A stretch of DNA of 64,000 nt from Eurosta solidaginis (taxonomy: Eukaryota; Arthropoda; Insecta; Diptera; Tephritidae). The DNA lies in contig NC_090323.1 of the NCBI RefSeq assembly GCF_040869045.1, positions 264,434,392 through 264,498,391 of the forward strand, written 5' to 3'. Positions 1 through 10,714 of this stretch are shown in pieces. How positions within the stretch are numbered: position 1 is the stretch's first letter; every line of letters starts with the position of its first letter. The position numbers were made by a program, and so were the translations under genes. Below the pieces are notes generated by a model. The model ran no database searches. It was not told where the DNA came from and saw only the letters and a program-made list of their open reading frames with translations.

Positions 1-1135
1 AAGACCCTAATGTGCATATTTAAGTACAACCGCAGCAATTATGAAACCTAATTTCAAAGACGCGTAGGTAAGCATATTCTTGATGTCGTATTGATGTAAT
101 TGCAATATCGAAAACAACATTTAAGTGTGCACCTTTACTCGAAAGAAAGGTATGTACCTCTGAACATACATTAGACCGTTTCCGAAAACTACAATTTTAT
201 CGAAAATTTGAACGAACTGTCAACTATTCGTTTAGATAAACAAATTTAAATCATAGGTCCCTATGGAATAGTTCCAATAGAACTTTTAATTTAGCCACTA
301 GCCTAGAGCATATTCGAGTTAAATTGAACTAATACAACATGTTAATCTCTTTTTCTTCAAAATTACTTTTTACATCTTCATTATAAGATCTTTTAATTTT
401 AATAAAAATTATTGCTAGCCAATTATTGTTGGAAACATCTAGGGCTTTTCGAGACTACTTAGGGTTCACAGCATATAATTTGGTGTTTGGTAATCTCAAA
501 CCTATTTCGGAGCTGTTTTCATCAGCAACTTGAGACTATTTTCGGATAACTTCTGGATCCAATCGAAATTGCTTGCGAAAATATTTCGGTGTTGTTTTGT
601 TTATCATTTTGTAGCCTCGTAAAAAGGTAGCCTTATCCCTCAGAGGTAAGCTTCCCGGTACAATTTTGACCATTTACATTTGCATTCCTTGATATTTATA
701 AAATAAGAAGCTTATAAATACATTCTACACTATTTGGCCGAGTGCGACCGAATTACGCATCGAATTGTAATATTTATGTACGAAAAATTAAACTGAGGAG
801 GGCGCATCGACAAAGCTGATTTGTCACAAAGCTTAAAATTCGTGAATGAAGACTTAAATCGCTCAAAGAATCAACTTTTGCAAAACAAGCTGGATCGAAA
901 AAAATTGCTAAACGACAGCGCCTAAAGTTGAAGCTTATAGTGAGAGGGTATGAGAATTTTTTTATTTTGAATTTATTCTTTTTGTCATTGCAAATACGGT
1001 CACAAGTTTTCGTTGTGTAATTTAATTATTTGCCATTAGATTTCAAAAATTTGTATGTTGGTATTTAGTTCTTAAAAAGTTAAATTATTCTTTTTACGGT
1101 CCTTTCGGCACTGAAGTTCTTTTCACATAGTTTTG
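1..1135. other. AT-rich non-coding stretch, nothing firmly identified
   Basis: No open frame here resembles a known protein. Around 735-940 there is a slightly more GC-balanced patch with broken frames on the plus strand. It could be a decayed N-terminal part of the Penelope-like element found further right, but no diagnostic motif is visible, so this is only a possibility. Confidence 0.5.
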
Positions 1136-1139
1136 CCTA

Positions 1140-1720
1140 TTAAACAAGTTGTAAGTAAATCGATAATTTTTCGATATTAAATCGATACATTTTTGATTAT
1201 AAATCTATAGATGTTTGCTAACAAATTCATGACGTTTTAATAACAAATCGATAACGTTTAGATAACCTTTCTATAACGACAACTTCTCGATTTAAAATCG
1301 ATAGCTTTTTGATAAGAAAGTAACAACTTTTCATTAGTAAATCGACAACTCTTTAATAGAAGATTCATAACTTCTCGATAGCAAACCGACAACTTTTTGG
1401 TAAGAAAACGATAACTTTTCGATGACACGCCCATAAGAAATGGAAAACAGTTCAATAAAAAGTAGTTAACTTCTTGAAAACCGATCAATAACTTTGTGAT
1501 AATTGATCGATAACTTTGACAGCAGATCGATAGCTCGTCGAAAAAAAATCTATAACTTATCGATAGCAAATTCATAACATTTCGGTAAAAAATCGATAAC
1601 TCGTCTATTTGTACCAGGTTAACACTTCAATAACAAAATAAAATTAGTAACACGCCGTCCAGTTTCAGTTTCGGCTTCGGAGATTAAACATTTACATTTG
1701 ACTTCCAAGGATTGTTTTGC
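1140..1720 (+). repeat. Satellite-bearing dispersed repeat, copy 1
   Basis: A degenerate short-period array (about 20-24 bp, built on variants of ATCGATAACTTTTCGATAAC) runs from about 1140 to 1620. It is followed by a unique edge reading GTCCAGTTTC, a GGCTTCGG-like block and TTTGACTTC. The same order, satellite then GTCC...TTCGGCT...GACTTC then a pyrimidine-rich tail, recurs at 17935-18290 and 50405-50590 on the plus strand and at 4672-5410 on the minus strand. This is therefore a dispersed family with an internal minisatellite, not a local expansion. A 105-residue open frame across it is an artefact of the repeat. Confidence 0.7.
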
Positions 1721-1804
1721 CTCATTCGATATAACTTAGTATTTTTCGAATGTACTAAGAAATGGCGCCTTGGATTCTTGCGTATTTGGCTTGATAAATA
1801 AAAT

Positions 1805-2952
1805 ATTAATCCGACGATTGCCAATGCACTATTTGACTTAACTTATACTTGCACTAACCAATCCTTTTCCAGTTTAGAGGTGAGTTCTATGAACAAACGG
1901 ATGGTTTACCAATGGGGTTAAATTTAAGACCCTTTCTTTGCAATTTGTTCATGAACACAATAGAAGAACAGCTAATTCGAAGCTCTCTCTTTCCACGTTT
2001 TTACACTCGATATGTTGATGACTGCTTTATTATCATTGAGAGAAACAAAATCCAGCAGACACTAAATTTATTTAATTCAATGAATAATTCCATACAATTT
2101 ACATGCGAGCACGAAACCAATAATGAGATGCCCTTTTTGGACTTAAAATTTAAACACAATACTCATGGAGCTATCGAATTTAATATTTATCGGAAGCCAA
2201 CATCGACTGAGCGCTTTATTCCAATTGAGTCGAACCATCACTACTCTCACAAATTAGCTGCTTTCAATTCTATGGTGCATCGTCTTGTAAATGTCCCACT
2301 GAGCGATGACGCATATAAAAAAGAAAAGCGGACAATAATACATATTGCAGAAACAGATGGGTATAGCACTAGCAGTATAGAGCAGCTAGTGAGAAAACAC
2401 CGAACTAAAAAAGATCGACGTGAGAGCAGTTCTTTTTTCAAAACGGTAGGCGTGGAAGATAAAAATAGGTCTTGGTGTAGCATGACATATGATTCGCGAT
2501 CTTTTGATAATATTAAACAAATATTTAATGCAGTAGATTTAAAAGTCGCTCCGAAAACGACAACAAAACTCAAATCCTTACTGAATTCAGCCAAAGATAA
2601 ATGTGAAAGTCTGGACAAACCGGGAATTTACTCCATCACTTGCTAATACAAAGATGACGAAGGGAAAGAATGTGGCGCAAAATACATTGGCCAATCGACA
2701 CGCACTGTTCGGACCAGGTTCAACGAACTCTTTAAATATATAAAAAATATTGAACCTAAAAGTGGAATCGCTGAACACGCTTTATCGAATCAGCACTCGA
2801 TAAGTTTTGACGATTGCAAATTAATTAAATCTGAATCTAATGTAAATAGATTGAATATTTTAGAATCGTTACATATTTGTGTAAACAAAAATGTCTCAGT
2901 AAATCGTGATACTGGTCCACTGAATTCTAGTCTCTTCACAGCGTTGCAGTAA
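1805..2952 (+). pseudogene. Penelope-like retroelement, RT C-terminal half plus GIY-YIG endonuclease, 5'-truncated
   Basis: The reading frame from about 1868 gives FRGEFYEQTDGLPMG, then the RT catalytic box RYVDDCF near 2008-2028. Next come the thumb-like region (FNIYRKPTSTERF) and a connector rich in basic residues. A GIY-YIG nuclease follows: GIYSITC at 2623, then KYIGQSTRTVRTRF near 2680-2720, with a final HxLSNQH-like block. RT followed by GIY-YIG in one frame is the signature of Penelope-like elements, which prime reverse transcription at nicked DNA. One TAA at 2644-2646 interrupts the frame between the GIY and YIG halves; beyond it the frame is open to the stop at 2950-2952. Upstream, about 1810-1866 still encodes plausible RT (LTYTCTNQSF) in a shifted frame. 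The N-terminal RT motifs are missing, so the copy is dead. A chance open frame on the opposite strand is not a gene. Confidence 0.88.
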
Positions 2953-3140
2953 ACTTCGCTAGTTCCGTGTCTTGTTAGTACATATTAATTTTGTTATTGC
3001 ATATTAATTTTTTATCTTTGTTTTTTTATCTTTACATTGCACATATTTGCATTGTATCAGTTTTTTAAATGCTTCACTGAGCGATTTTGTTAGGCTTATT
3101 TGTTAATTTCTGTTGACAATGGTGAGTTGACAACTAGCAA

Positions 3141-3182
3141 CTGATGATGACACCACGCGCGTGTCGAAACAATTGTATTGTT
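3141..3182 (+). ncRNA. Hammerhead-ribozyme-like motif behind the Penelope-like element
   Basis: The sequence shows CTGATGA (3141-3147), one unpaired T, a perfect 5-bp stem GACAC/GTGTC (3149-3153 with 3161-3165), then GAAA (3166-3169). A second hairpin follows, ACAAT/ATTGT (3169-3173 with 3177-3181), then T at the expected cleavage position. This is the CUGANGA...GAAA...UH layout of hammerhead cores. Published work reports hammerhead ribozymes in the terminal repeats of Penelope-like elements. Weaknesses are the extra T beside stem II and the lack of a clear stem I, so activity is doubtful. An AATAAA signal lies just after, at 3185-3190. Confidence 0.45.
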
Positions 3183-3239
3183 ATAAATAAAACAATTTAA
3201 ACGACTAAAAGGTGTTGTTTCAATTTTATACATATGTTG

Positions 3240-4670
3240 TATTTTTGAAACGGTCTAATGTTCATCCATAAACACATTTTTAATGTGCACAAACATAAGT
3301 GCAACTCGATTATACCAATTGCCGCTTAGCATTGCATAAATTTCTCAAACAAAAAAAAAAATAAAAAAATAAATGATTACTTTATGTTTGTACTTGAATG
3401 CATTTATACAAAAAGTTGCCTAAATGAGCGCACCCAGCAGGCATTACTCAATTTTCAGTTTTCATTTTGATCTGGTGGGGCTTTTTAAAGACGTACCGCA
3501 ATAATTACAGAAAAAAAAACTAAACACAAAGAATAGCAACATTTAGACACTGAGCAAAAATTGCAAAACAACAAAGAAACAAACAACAACAATTATTCGG
3601 CGCTTGCTTAACTCAACAACCAACTGAGTGAGTGACTGACTAACTGCTTTGGTTGCTTGTCTGTCTATCTGCTCATTGCCTGAATTGCTCGTAGGCACAC
3701 TTTATGTGCTTTTGCTCACATTGCGACATTTTTACTGTTACTGCTGTGTAGCCTGAAAATGAGCACAAAGTAGCACATATTCGCACAAGCAAACGCAAAA
3801 AGTTGAGCAAAACTGCAACAACACCAGCTGTTGCAACAACAGAAGTGGCACGCAACATCTGTTTAGTCATATATGCAACTGTTGCACATCAAATGCTGCT
3901 CGCTTCAAGTAATATTGTGTTGCACTTCAGAAAATTAAAATAAAAAACGCTGACGTTGACTTCAACTCCGCCGTCTCTGAAGTTGGCATTTGCCTTTGCT
4001 GCGGTTATTTTCTGTAATGCGCTTTGTTGTGGTTTTTGTGGTTATTGCAATGATGTTTACACTGTTTGTTGTTGTTATTGTTTTCATCATGCAGCTGTTG
4101 CATTTTCAGTCGCAGTTATAAGCAATACTTCGTCTCTGCCAACTCCGTTGTCGCGTTATGAAATACAAACCGAACGAATTGCAAATGCACCAAAAAAGTG
4201 AAATATCAACCGTTGGCAAAATGAGAACATTGCGAAAACTGGCAACTCGTTGCGGAGTTTATTAAGTAGGTATGGCATGATTATCAGATATTTAAAATAA
4301 ACATATATATTTTGTAAGTACAACTGTTGAGGGAATATGTAATAGTAGTAGGTGCATATGTATTTGCGAATAAGTTAACTGAGCAACATAAAATAACATG
4401 GAATTGAAGTTGAGCACAGAGAATTGTAAAAGTGCCTGCAAAAGTTTTTTCACATATAGACGATTGCATGCGCACTGGTGTTGTGTTGCATTGATTGCTT
4501 ACTGTGTGACAAATCCGCTTAATTGATGTAAATAATTTTATTGATTGCTTCATACTTTTGATTTGTTAAGCGTGTTGTAAATTGAAATTAATACATTTTT
4601 GTATGCTTAAATTATTTTTTATGTTTTACGTATAAGTTGATATGAGCGAAATCTGACAGCAAATCAAGGC
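3240..4670. other. Non-coding stretch with simple A- and CAA-rich runs
   Basis: I see no gene. The stretch holds A-rich runs (about 3350-3372) and CAA/TTG-type runs around 3560-3600 and 3780-3845. Open frames of 65-89 codons on either strand are compositional and resemble no family I know. Confidence 0.5.
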
Positions 4671-4671
4671 A

Positions 4672-5410
4672 AGGCAACGATAGGAAGGTAGGAAGGAGGG
4701 GGGGGGGGGGGGGGGGGGGAGAGTGGAAGGAAGGTTAGAAGTCAAAACCGAACCGCGGGCTCTCCACTTTTTATAGAAATGTTAACGATTTGTTATCGAT
4801 GATTTAGCAGTTTGTTATACGTGTTATCCATTTTTATCGGAGAATTATCGATTTGTTGAAGGTGTATTATCGATTGGAAAAATACAAGTAAACAATTTTA
4901 TACCGATGCATTATAAATATTCCTTTGATAAAAAATTATGAATTATCAGTTGTTTATCGAAAATTTATTGATATGCTTAGCTATTGATATGTTATCAAAA
5001 ATCTATCGAAAAGTTATTGATTTGTTAACGGAATATCATCAGTTTATTATTGGCGCATTATCGATTTGTTTTCGAAAAGATACCGGTTGCTTATATAAAT
5101 TTGTATCGGTATGTTGTCAAAAAGGTATTATTGAAAAGTTATCGATTAGTTACCAAAGAGTCATCCATTATTAATCGAAATGTGAGATTTTTCACCATTA
5201 TTTCCAATTTGTTAGCGTAATTTTTTGATTCGTTGTCGACTAATTATGAATTAATTGCAAAAATCGAAAAGCCATCGAATTTCTATCGGAGTGTTAACAA
5301 TTTTTTATCGGTTTTTTTTGAATTTATTATCGATGACTCATTGGTTTGTTATGACAAATAGGTAACGTAAAAGCCGATGACTTTGCAATAACAAGCCGAT
5401 AAAAAATTAC
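4672..5410 (-). repeat. Satellite-bearing dispersed repeat, copy 2 (inverted)
   Basis: This is the reverse-strand copy of the family at 1140-1720. Read on the minus strand, the TCGATAAC-type degenerate array (5410 down to about 4770) is followed by the GGTTCGGTTTTGACTTC-like edge and a C-rich/pyrimidine tail. On the plus strand that tail appears as GGAAGG-type sequence containing an uninterrupted run of 22 G at 4698-4719. The array is the longest of the four copies. Confidence 0.7.
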
Positions 5411-5444
5411 TATCTACAATGAAACAGTAACTTCTGGTGCCCTT

Positions 5445-5693
5445 ACTCTCTTCACAGTACCTCGTCCAAGCCCAACTCCATGGGGGAAGACAGAATAATA
5501 CCTGGCTTTAGAGAGTGTAAAAGGCTGCTTTCAAATCTAAGCGCTTCAACAATTCTAATTCTTCTTCTCGCGGGGTCGTCGCACTCGAGAAGGATGTATT
5601 TGCAGTCTCATCGCTGTCGTAGAACGGACCGAGGTTAATAGCATACATAGCTAGTTTGTGCATGTGGCTTTTTAGTCTGCGGTGACCTGTGAA
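5445..5693 (-). pseudogene. LINE remnant: end of a Jockey-type RNase H domain
   Basis: On the minus strand the sequence reads FTGHRRLKSHMHKLAM, then after a frameshift CKYILLECDDPARRRIRI. This matches the pattern TGH-x-L-x-x-H ... E-x-C ... L-x-C-xx-x-A-R-x-R typical of the C-terminal RNase H region of Jockey-clade non-LTR retrotransposons. About 35 further residues end at a stop (near 5450). The upstream part of the LINE is missing because the copy meets the start of the hAT-like element at 5694. Frame disruption shows it is inactive. Confidence 0.72.
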
Positions 5694-7550
5694 CAGGCCC
5701 GTCTAGAGGGGGGTGGGGGGAATTCCCCCGGGCCCGGGGTTTATGAGGGGGCCCGCGATTTAGAGGTACTAAAACATTTTTTTAATTTAGGAGTCTTTAG
5801 TTGTTCCATGTGCAATTTTTAAGCCGAATTTCAAAAGCAACGAATATCTGCATTTCGTTCTAATATTATAGTGAAATGTGAAAAATAATTAGAAAAGGCC
5901 TTTTCCTTAAAATTTAGGAATAAATATTTCATTTGGCAGCTGGCTCAAAACATTCAGGTTCCACAGCCGATCCGACCGTTGATAATGATTTTTTGCCTGT
6001 GCCTTCGAACAATGAGAAGACAATAAAAACTTTAAACAAAACTGCATCTTTACATGAATTCGAAATCGTAAAGTTTCGTGGTGACACTGATGAAGGTTCA
6101 TCTTCAACAAGTTTTCCAACAATACCACCAAATCTCTATCCAGGCTATTTAAACGACTTCGACATTGGTACCGTGAATAATGAGTTTTTGTGATCTGAAG
6201 AAGTCAGCGAAATAATTCGTCGAGGTCATCAAAAGTGTCCTGTTATTTTTTCACGTGATCGTCATGACGAGGCATTTCCTACCTCGTTGTTAAACAGAAT
6301 CTTGCCAAATGGAGAGAAAGTGGAGCGTGACTGGTTGGTGTGGAATGCCAATAGCAATGCTTTTTATTGCCTACCATGTTGTCTGTTAAGCACCAATACT
6401 TTAAATCGACCTAAAATTTGTTGTCCTGTCGGATATTCGAAATTGCAGGTGGGAAGAAGCTATACGATAAACTGCCAGCACATGAAAATACTCAAGATCG
6501 CATTAAATGTTATATTCATTGACGGTCTTTACAAAATCTAATTCAAAAGGAGGCTACAATTGATACACTTATCAATGAACAGCTAATCACTGAAACACAA
6601 AAGTGGAAAGAAATTTTATATAGAATTTTGGACACTATTTTATTTTTGGGTGAAAGGGGCCTAGCTTTCAGAGGCGAAAGTATATACATATCTTGGTGAA
6701 CGAAACAATGGACATTTTTTGGGCATCTTAGAACTCATAAGCTATTATGATCCGATACTTAAGAGATAATTTGGGGAAAGTTAGGATATCACAACAGCAG
6801 CACAAACAAGTTCACTATCTTTCCCCAACATTCAGAACGAGTTTATAGAAATTTTTACAAAGCACGTGAGGGAAACTATATTAGATCAAGGCAAAAAAGC
6901 CAAGTATTTTGCTATTATCGTTGATGTTATGCCTGATGCTAATCATGTTGACTACTGACTACGTTCATTTTACGCTAACTCCATTTCAATTCGAAAGCAC
7001 TAAATTTTACAATTAAAGAACGTTTTTTGGCTTTCGTGAATTGTAACCAAAACACTGGTCAGGAAATCGCTGATTTCATTTGCCATACTCTAGGTAAACA
7101 TGAAATCCCATTAAAAGATTAGTCGCCTTGTGCAACCCACATTATGAATTTATGTGGTGTTGATGCTGCAGAATGCTGTACGGCTGCAATTACTTTCTTA
7201 CATACAAAAAACTTTTACTATTTTCAGCAGCAGTCCACAACAATGGTACATCCTCAGACACTAGGTGGTCGGCTAGAATTGAGGCAATCAGACCATTCGC
7301 AAACCATGTTTCAGGATTAACACAAGCACTAAACGCATTACTTAAGCTTAATTTGATTGCACAAGCATACTGAGATATTACCGGCATTCCCAAGTACATC
7401 AATAAGTTCGAATGTATCTTGCTGTCCTCAATTTGGTTCAAAATACTGACTACCATTAATGAAAGAAACGTCGTACTCCAAGCTATAGACGCCACCATAG
7501 ATGTTGAGGTCCGACATCTGGTTCCCCACATAAATTCAGAAAACAACAAT
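5694..7550 (+). pseudogene. hAT-type transposase gene (ZMYM1-like, TTF zinc finger), decayed
   Basis: The left edge CAGGCCCGTCTAGAGG fits hAT termini, which begin CAG. Coding traces in order are: a Ser/Thr-rich N-terminus (5933-6190) ending at an in-frame TGA, then SEEVSEIIRRG leading into PNGEKVERDWLVWN and YCLPCCLL (6200-6400), the TTF-type zinc-finger hallmark of hAT transposases resembling ZMYM1. Next are NGHFLGILELISYYDPILK (about 6710-6770), FIEIFTKHVRETILDQ and KAKYFAIIVDV (about 6840-6930), FLAFVNCNQNTGQEIADF (about 7030-7080), SDTRWSARIEAIRPFANH (7255-7310) and ATIDVEVRHL (about 7490-7520). Several frameshifts and stops separate them. The segment between the DF and TRW blocks is shortened, and the dimerisation C-terminus and right terminus are missing. 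A non-autonomous relic with no expected product. Confidence 0.85.
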
Positions 7551-7710
7551 TCGGAAACACATTTTTTCAGAAAACATTAGTCAGAACCCTTTTTTCAGTA
7601 AGCCAAAATTCAGAAACAGAAATTCAGAAATCAATATTCAAAAGTCAAATTTCAGAAGTCAAAATTAAGAAGTCTATTTCAGAAGTCAAATTTCAGAAGT
7701 AAAAATTCAG
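7548..7710. repeat. Minisatellite of TTCAGAA-type units
   Basis: Imperfect 13-16-bp units built on TTCAGAAGTCAAAA are repeated about 11 times, starting exactly where the hAT-like coding traces stop. It may have replaced the lost right end of that element. Confidence 0.75.
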
Positions 7711-7783
7711 AAAGTAATCAGACAGCAAAAAAACATAAAATTTTGCGCAAAATTTAATGTTTTTTTGCTCTCTGATTACTTTT
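7711..7783. repeat. 73-bp near-perfect palindrome
   Basis: Left arm 7711-7736 and right arm 7757-7783 are reverse complements with a single mismatch. The centre, TTTTGCGCAAAA, is itself palindromic, so almost the whole segment can fold into one hairpin or cruciform. Confidence 0.85.
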
Positions 7784-7995
7784 GTTGGCAATAACAGTTA
7801 AAAAAAAAATCTTGTTTTGGGTTTTGGGGAGTGTTATGGTCGAAAAATTTACCCTTTCGCCATTTTTTTTCGCAGGCTCGAAAATTATTTTTTTGGGTAT
7901 GCGTAGTGTAACTTCTTCTCCTGAGCCCAAATCCTATCGGAAAATCGATGGCGCGATATCGATTAATAAATCGACCCAGTCTAATGCACATACTA
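7784..7995 (+). mobile_element. Foldback element, one arm only
   Basis: The segment from GTTGGCAATAACAG to about 7990 matches the right arm, and the reverse complement of the left arm, of the palindromic element at 16290-16672. Shared blocks include ACCCTTTCGCCATT, GCAGGCTCGAAAATTATTT, GAGCCCAAATCCTATCG and CGATGGCGCGATATCG. Only one arm and part of the spacer are present. Protein-like similarity between the two loci in translation only reflects DNA similarity. Confidence 0.75.
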
Positions 7996-9380
7996 CTTGT
8001 TTTGTTGTTCTCAAAATTTCGTGCTGTTCAAAAGTCTTGCGTTATTTTTCCAAACAAAAATTTATATTTATTAAATTTTGTATACCTCATCTACTATTTG
8101 GCCCACCGTGCAACTCGATTGCCTTTTACAAAATAGTTTCAACCAAAAAGGCAGACAGTTGGGCAAGCAGACGAAATCTTATATGACTAAATTAGGTGAG
8201 GCATTTTCAACATTTATATCTTTTGTATCTTACTGATCTAAATTGACATGTAATAGTTTTATATTTCAACAAACACGCTACAAGCATATTAAAACAACAA
8301 TAAAAACACCTAGCAACAAACTGTTGAGTCATTCAAGGGATTGAAAATTTATCACAAATCAAATTAATTATTCGAATAAATTTTGTTGCAGAAACGCTAT
8401 TTTACTTCGTTCATTGCTTTTCTTTGCATGTGTAAATGGGATGGAATTTGAAAACATTCATTAAACTTTTACTACCCAAATGAACTTATGAACTCTTGAG
8501 TCTGATAGTTTCGGATAGCGTCAAGTCTCATAGCACTGCACTTAAATCAATCGTAAGCACATTCATAAAAAAATTCTTTAAATATTTTATTTGCAAAGCG
8601 AATATAAAGAGTGCAGTACATTGACCTCGTTAGCCAATCTCATGCCTATAAGTGAGCTTACAATAAAGCCAACGCCCCAGCGTAATGCTCAAATTAAAAA
8701 TATGCAATTTAATGAAAAAAGTTTGTGTTTTTGTATATGTGTTGGAAATTCTCCACGGCATAGAATTCGCCCCATCACAGAACTTACATACAAACATACT
8801 TGGTTAACAATTTTTAATATTATATGTTTGTAATAGCTTTCAACTTTTACGCGCTTGCCATTGCAAAAAGGGATAGAGAGAAAAAGGAAAAAAATGTAGA
8901 ATAAAATGTTCAAATAATTTAGCATTTAACACGCGTCGACGAACCGTAGCGAAACGAGATTGCTTTGAATGCCACAAATAGGCTTGTAGTGTGCTGCTAA
9001 TGTAATGTGGTTGTTGTTGCGGCTGCCTGTGGCAATTACGTTTATTGAAATACTTTTGTATGCATTGCGTGTTTGAAAGTATTTCTATGTGGAATTTTAA
9101 TGAAATAAAAGGATATACTAACATAAGGATATTCATGGGAGCTAACCTACTTGAAGTTGCATAGGTACACACTCACACAAACAGCCAAATATAGGGAAAA
9201 GCGATGTGAGTTATGTTGCCTTTTACAGCCCAACATAACTCACATCATAACTCACTGTCATCGCGTATGTGGCGAGGTACTAAGAAAGGCTGCTGAAGAC
9301 TATTTGGGACCGTATTTAATGATGTTTTAAACCTTTTTGTGCAATACTAAGTAGGCAGTGTAATATAACGGAAGGCTGTA
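7996..9380. other. AT-rich non-coding stretch
   Basis: No recognisable gene. Short open frames (up to about 110 codons) overlap on both strands and lack domain signatures. The only notable structure is the hairpin at 9203-9246. Confidence 0.5.
9203..9246. repeat. Perfect 16-bp stem-loop
   Basis: GATGTGAGTTATGTTG (9203-9218) is the exact reverse complement of CAACATAACTCACATC (9231-9246), with a 12-nt loop. A partial third copy, ATAACTCACTG, follows directly. Confidence 0.8.
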
Positions 9381-9384
9381 ATCG

Positions 9385-10335
9385 ATTTAATTATCAATTT
9401 ATTTTTTTTTCTTTTCCATTTATTTTTTTTTTTTTATAATTTATTTTACTTTAGTTTAGTCTCTTTTGTTTTATTTTATTCTTTGTTTTGTTTCAGTGAA
9501 TTTTTATTTAATTTAATTTATTTTACTTTGCATTGTCTTACTTTACTTTATTTTATTTCTATTTTATTTTGTTAATGGTATTTTATTTTACTTTATTTTA
9601 TTTTATATTATTTTATTTTTAATTTTTTTATTTTACTTTATTTTTTATTTCATTTTATTTCATATTATTTTATTTTGTTTTATTTTCTTTTATTTTGTTT
9701 TCTTTTCTTTTATTTTACTTAACCTTATTTTATCGTATTTTGTTTCATTTTATTATTTTTGATATTTTACTTTACTTACTTTTTTTAATTTATTATTTAT
9801 TTGGTATTATATTGTTTTATGTTAATTTGTTTAGTTTTATTTTATTTAACTTTATAGTATTTTGTTTCCTTTTATTATTTTTTTATTTTACTTTACTTTG
9901 TTTTTTGTTGTTTTATTTTTTACTTATTTGGTATTATAAGGTTTTATTTAAATTTATTTTGTTTTATTGTATTTTAGTTTATGTTGCTTCGCATTATTTT
10001 ACTTTTTTTAACTTATTATGATAAATATAATTTTTGTTATATTTTATCTTATTTTTTATTTCATTTTATTTTTTTTATTTTATTTTATTTCATTTCTTTA
10101 TTTTACTTTATTTTTGTTTTGTTTTAATTTATTTGGTTTTTTTTTATTTTGTTTTGATTACCTTTATCTTAATTTATTTTATATTATATTATTTTATTTT
10201 AATTATGTTTTACGTCATTTTGTTTTGCCTTAACCTATTTAAATTTTATGTTTATTTTATTAATTTTATTCTATTAAATTTTTTCATTGTATTTTTTATA
10301 AGTATTTTATTGTTTTCTTTTTTTTATTAAATTAA
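9385..10335. repeat. Low-complexity (TTTTA)n-like tract, about 950 bp
   Basis: Almost the whole stretch is imperfect TTTTA/TTTA repeats on the plus strand. Three overlapping open frames of 71-108 codons rich in Phe, Leu and Tyr are artefacts of this composition and not membrane proteins. Confidence 0.92.
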
Positions 10336-10339
10336 ATTC

Positions 10340-10714
10340 CTTTAACTCCCTATGGAAAACTGAGAGTGTATATTTTTTTCAATAGCCACCTTTTATTTTG
10401 CAAAATTAAATTTTCTCAACTTCCACTGCAATTTTATACCATGGAAAATTTTCACCTCAATTAGCTGCTTGAAGAGGTGACATAGAAAATAATTCTTATG
10501 AAATCTATATTTAGCGCTTTCATACATTGGAAAAACATTTGCAAACAAACACAGTGTTGTTGTTATCGAATGACAAGAAAATGACGCAACTGCTTGAAAG
10601 TTACTCGTTGCGAAAAATAATGGATTTTATAAAAATTGCAAACAGAATTATTAAACGCTTTAAATTTTTTTACCCTATAGTACTTAGATGCACATTTTAT
10701 TGAAATACGAAATA
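10340..10714. other. AT-rich spacer, nothing identified
   Basis: No gene or repeat with clear edges. It separates the T/A tract from the LINE fragment. Confidence 0.5.

Noticed and set aside
168..3262. 15-bp inverted match GAAACGGTCTAATGT at about 170-184 and 3248-3262 as possible ends of the Penelope-like insertion
   Set aside because: A 15-bp match over this distance can arise by chance and Penelope-like elements do not have simple terminal inverted repeats. No matching duplication was seen.
7548..7710. CRISPR-like array
   Set aside because: Units are contiguous and imperfect with no spacers; this is a minisatellite in a eukaryotic genome.
9695..10330. Three Phe/Leu/Tyr-rich open frames that look like membrane proteins
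   Set aside because: They lie wholly in a TTTTA-type low-complexity tract; composition explains them.
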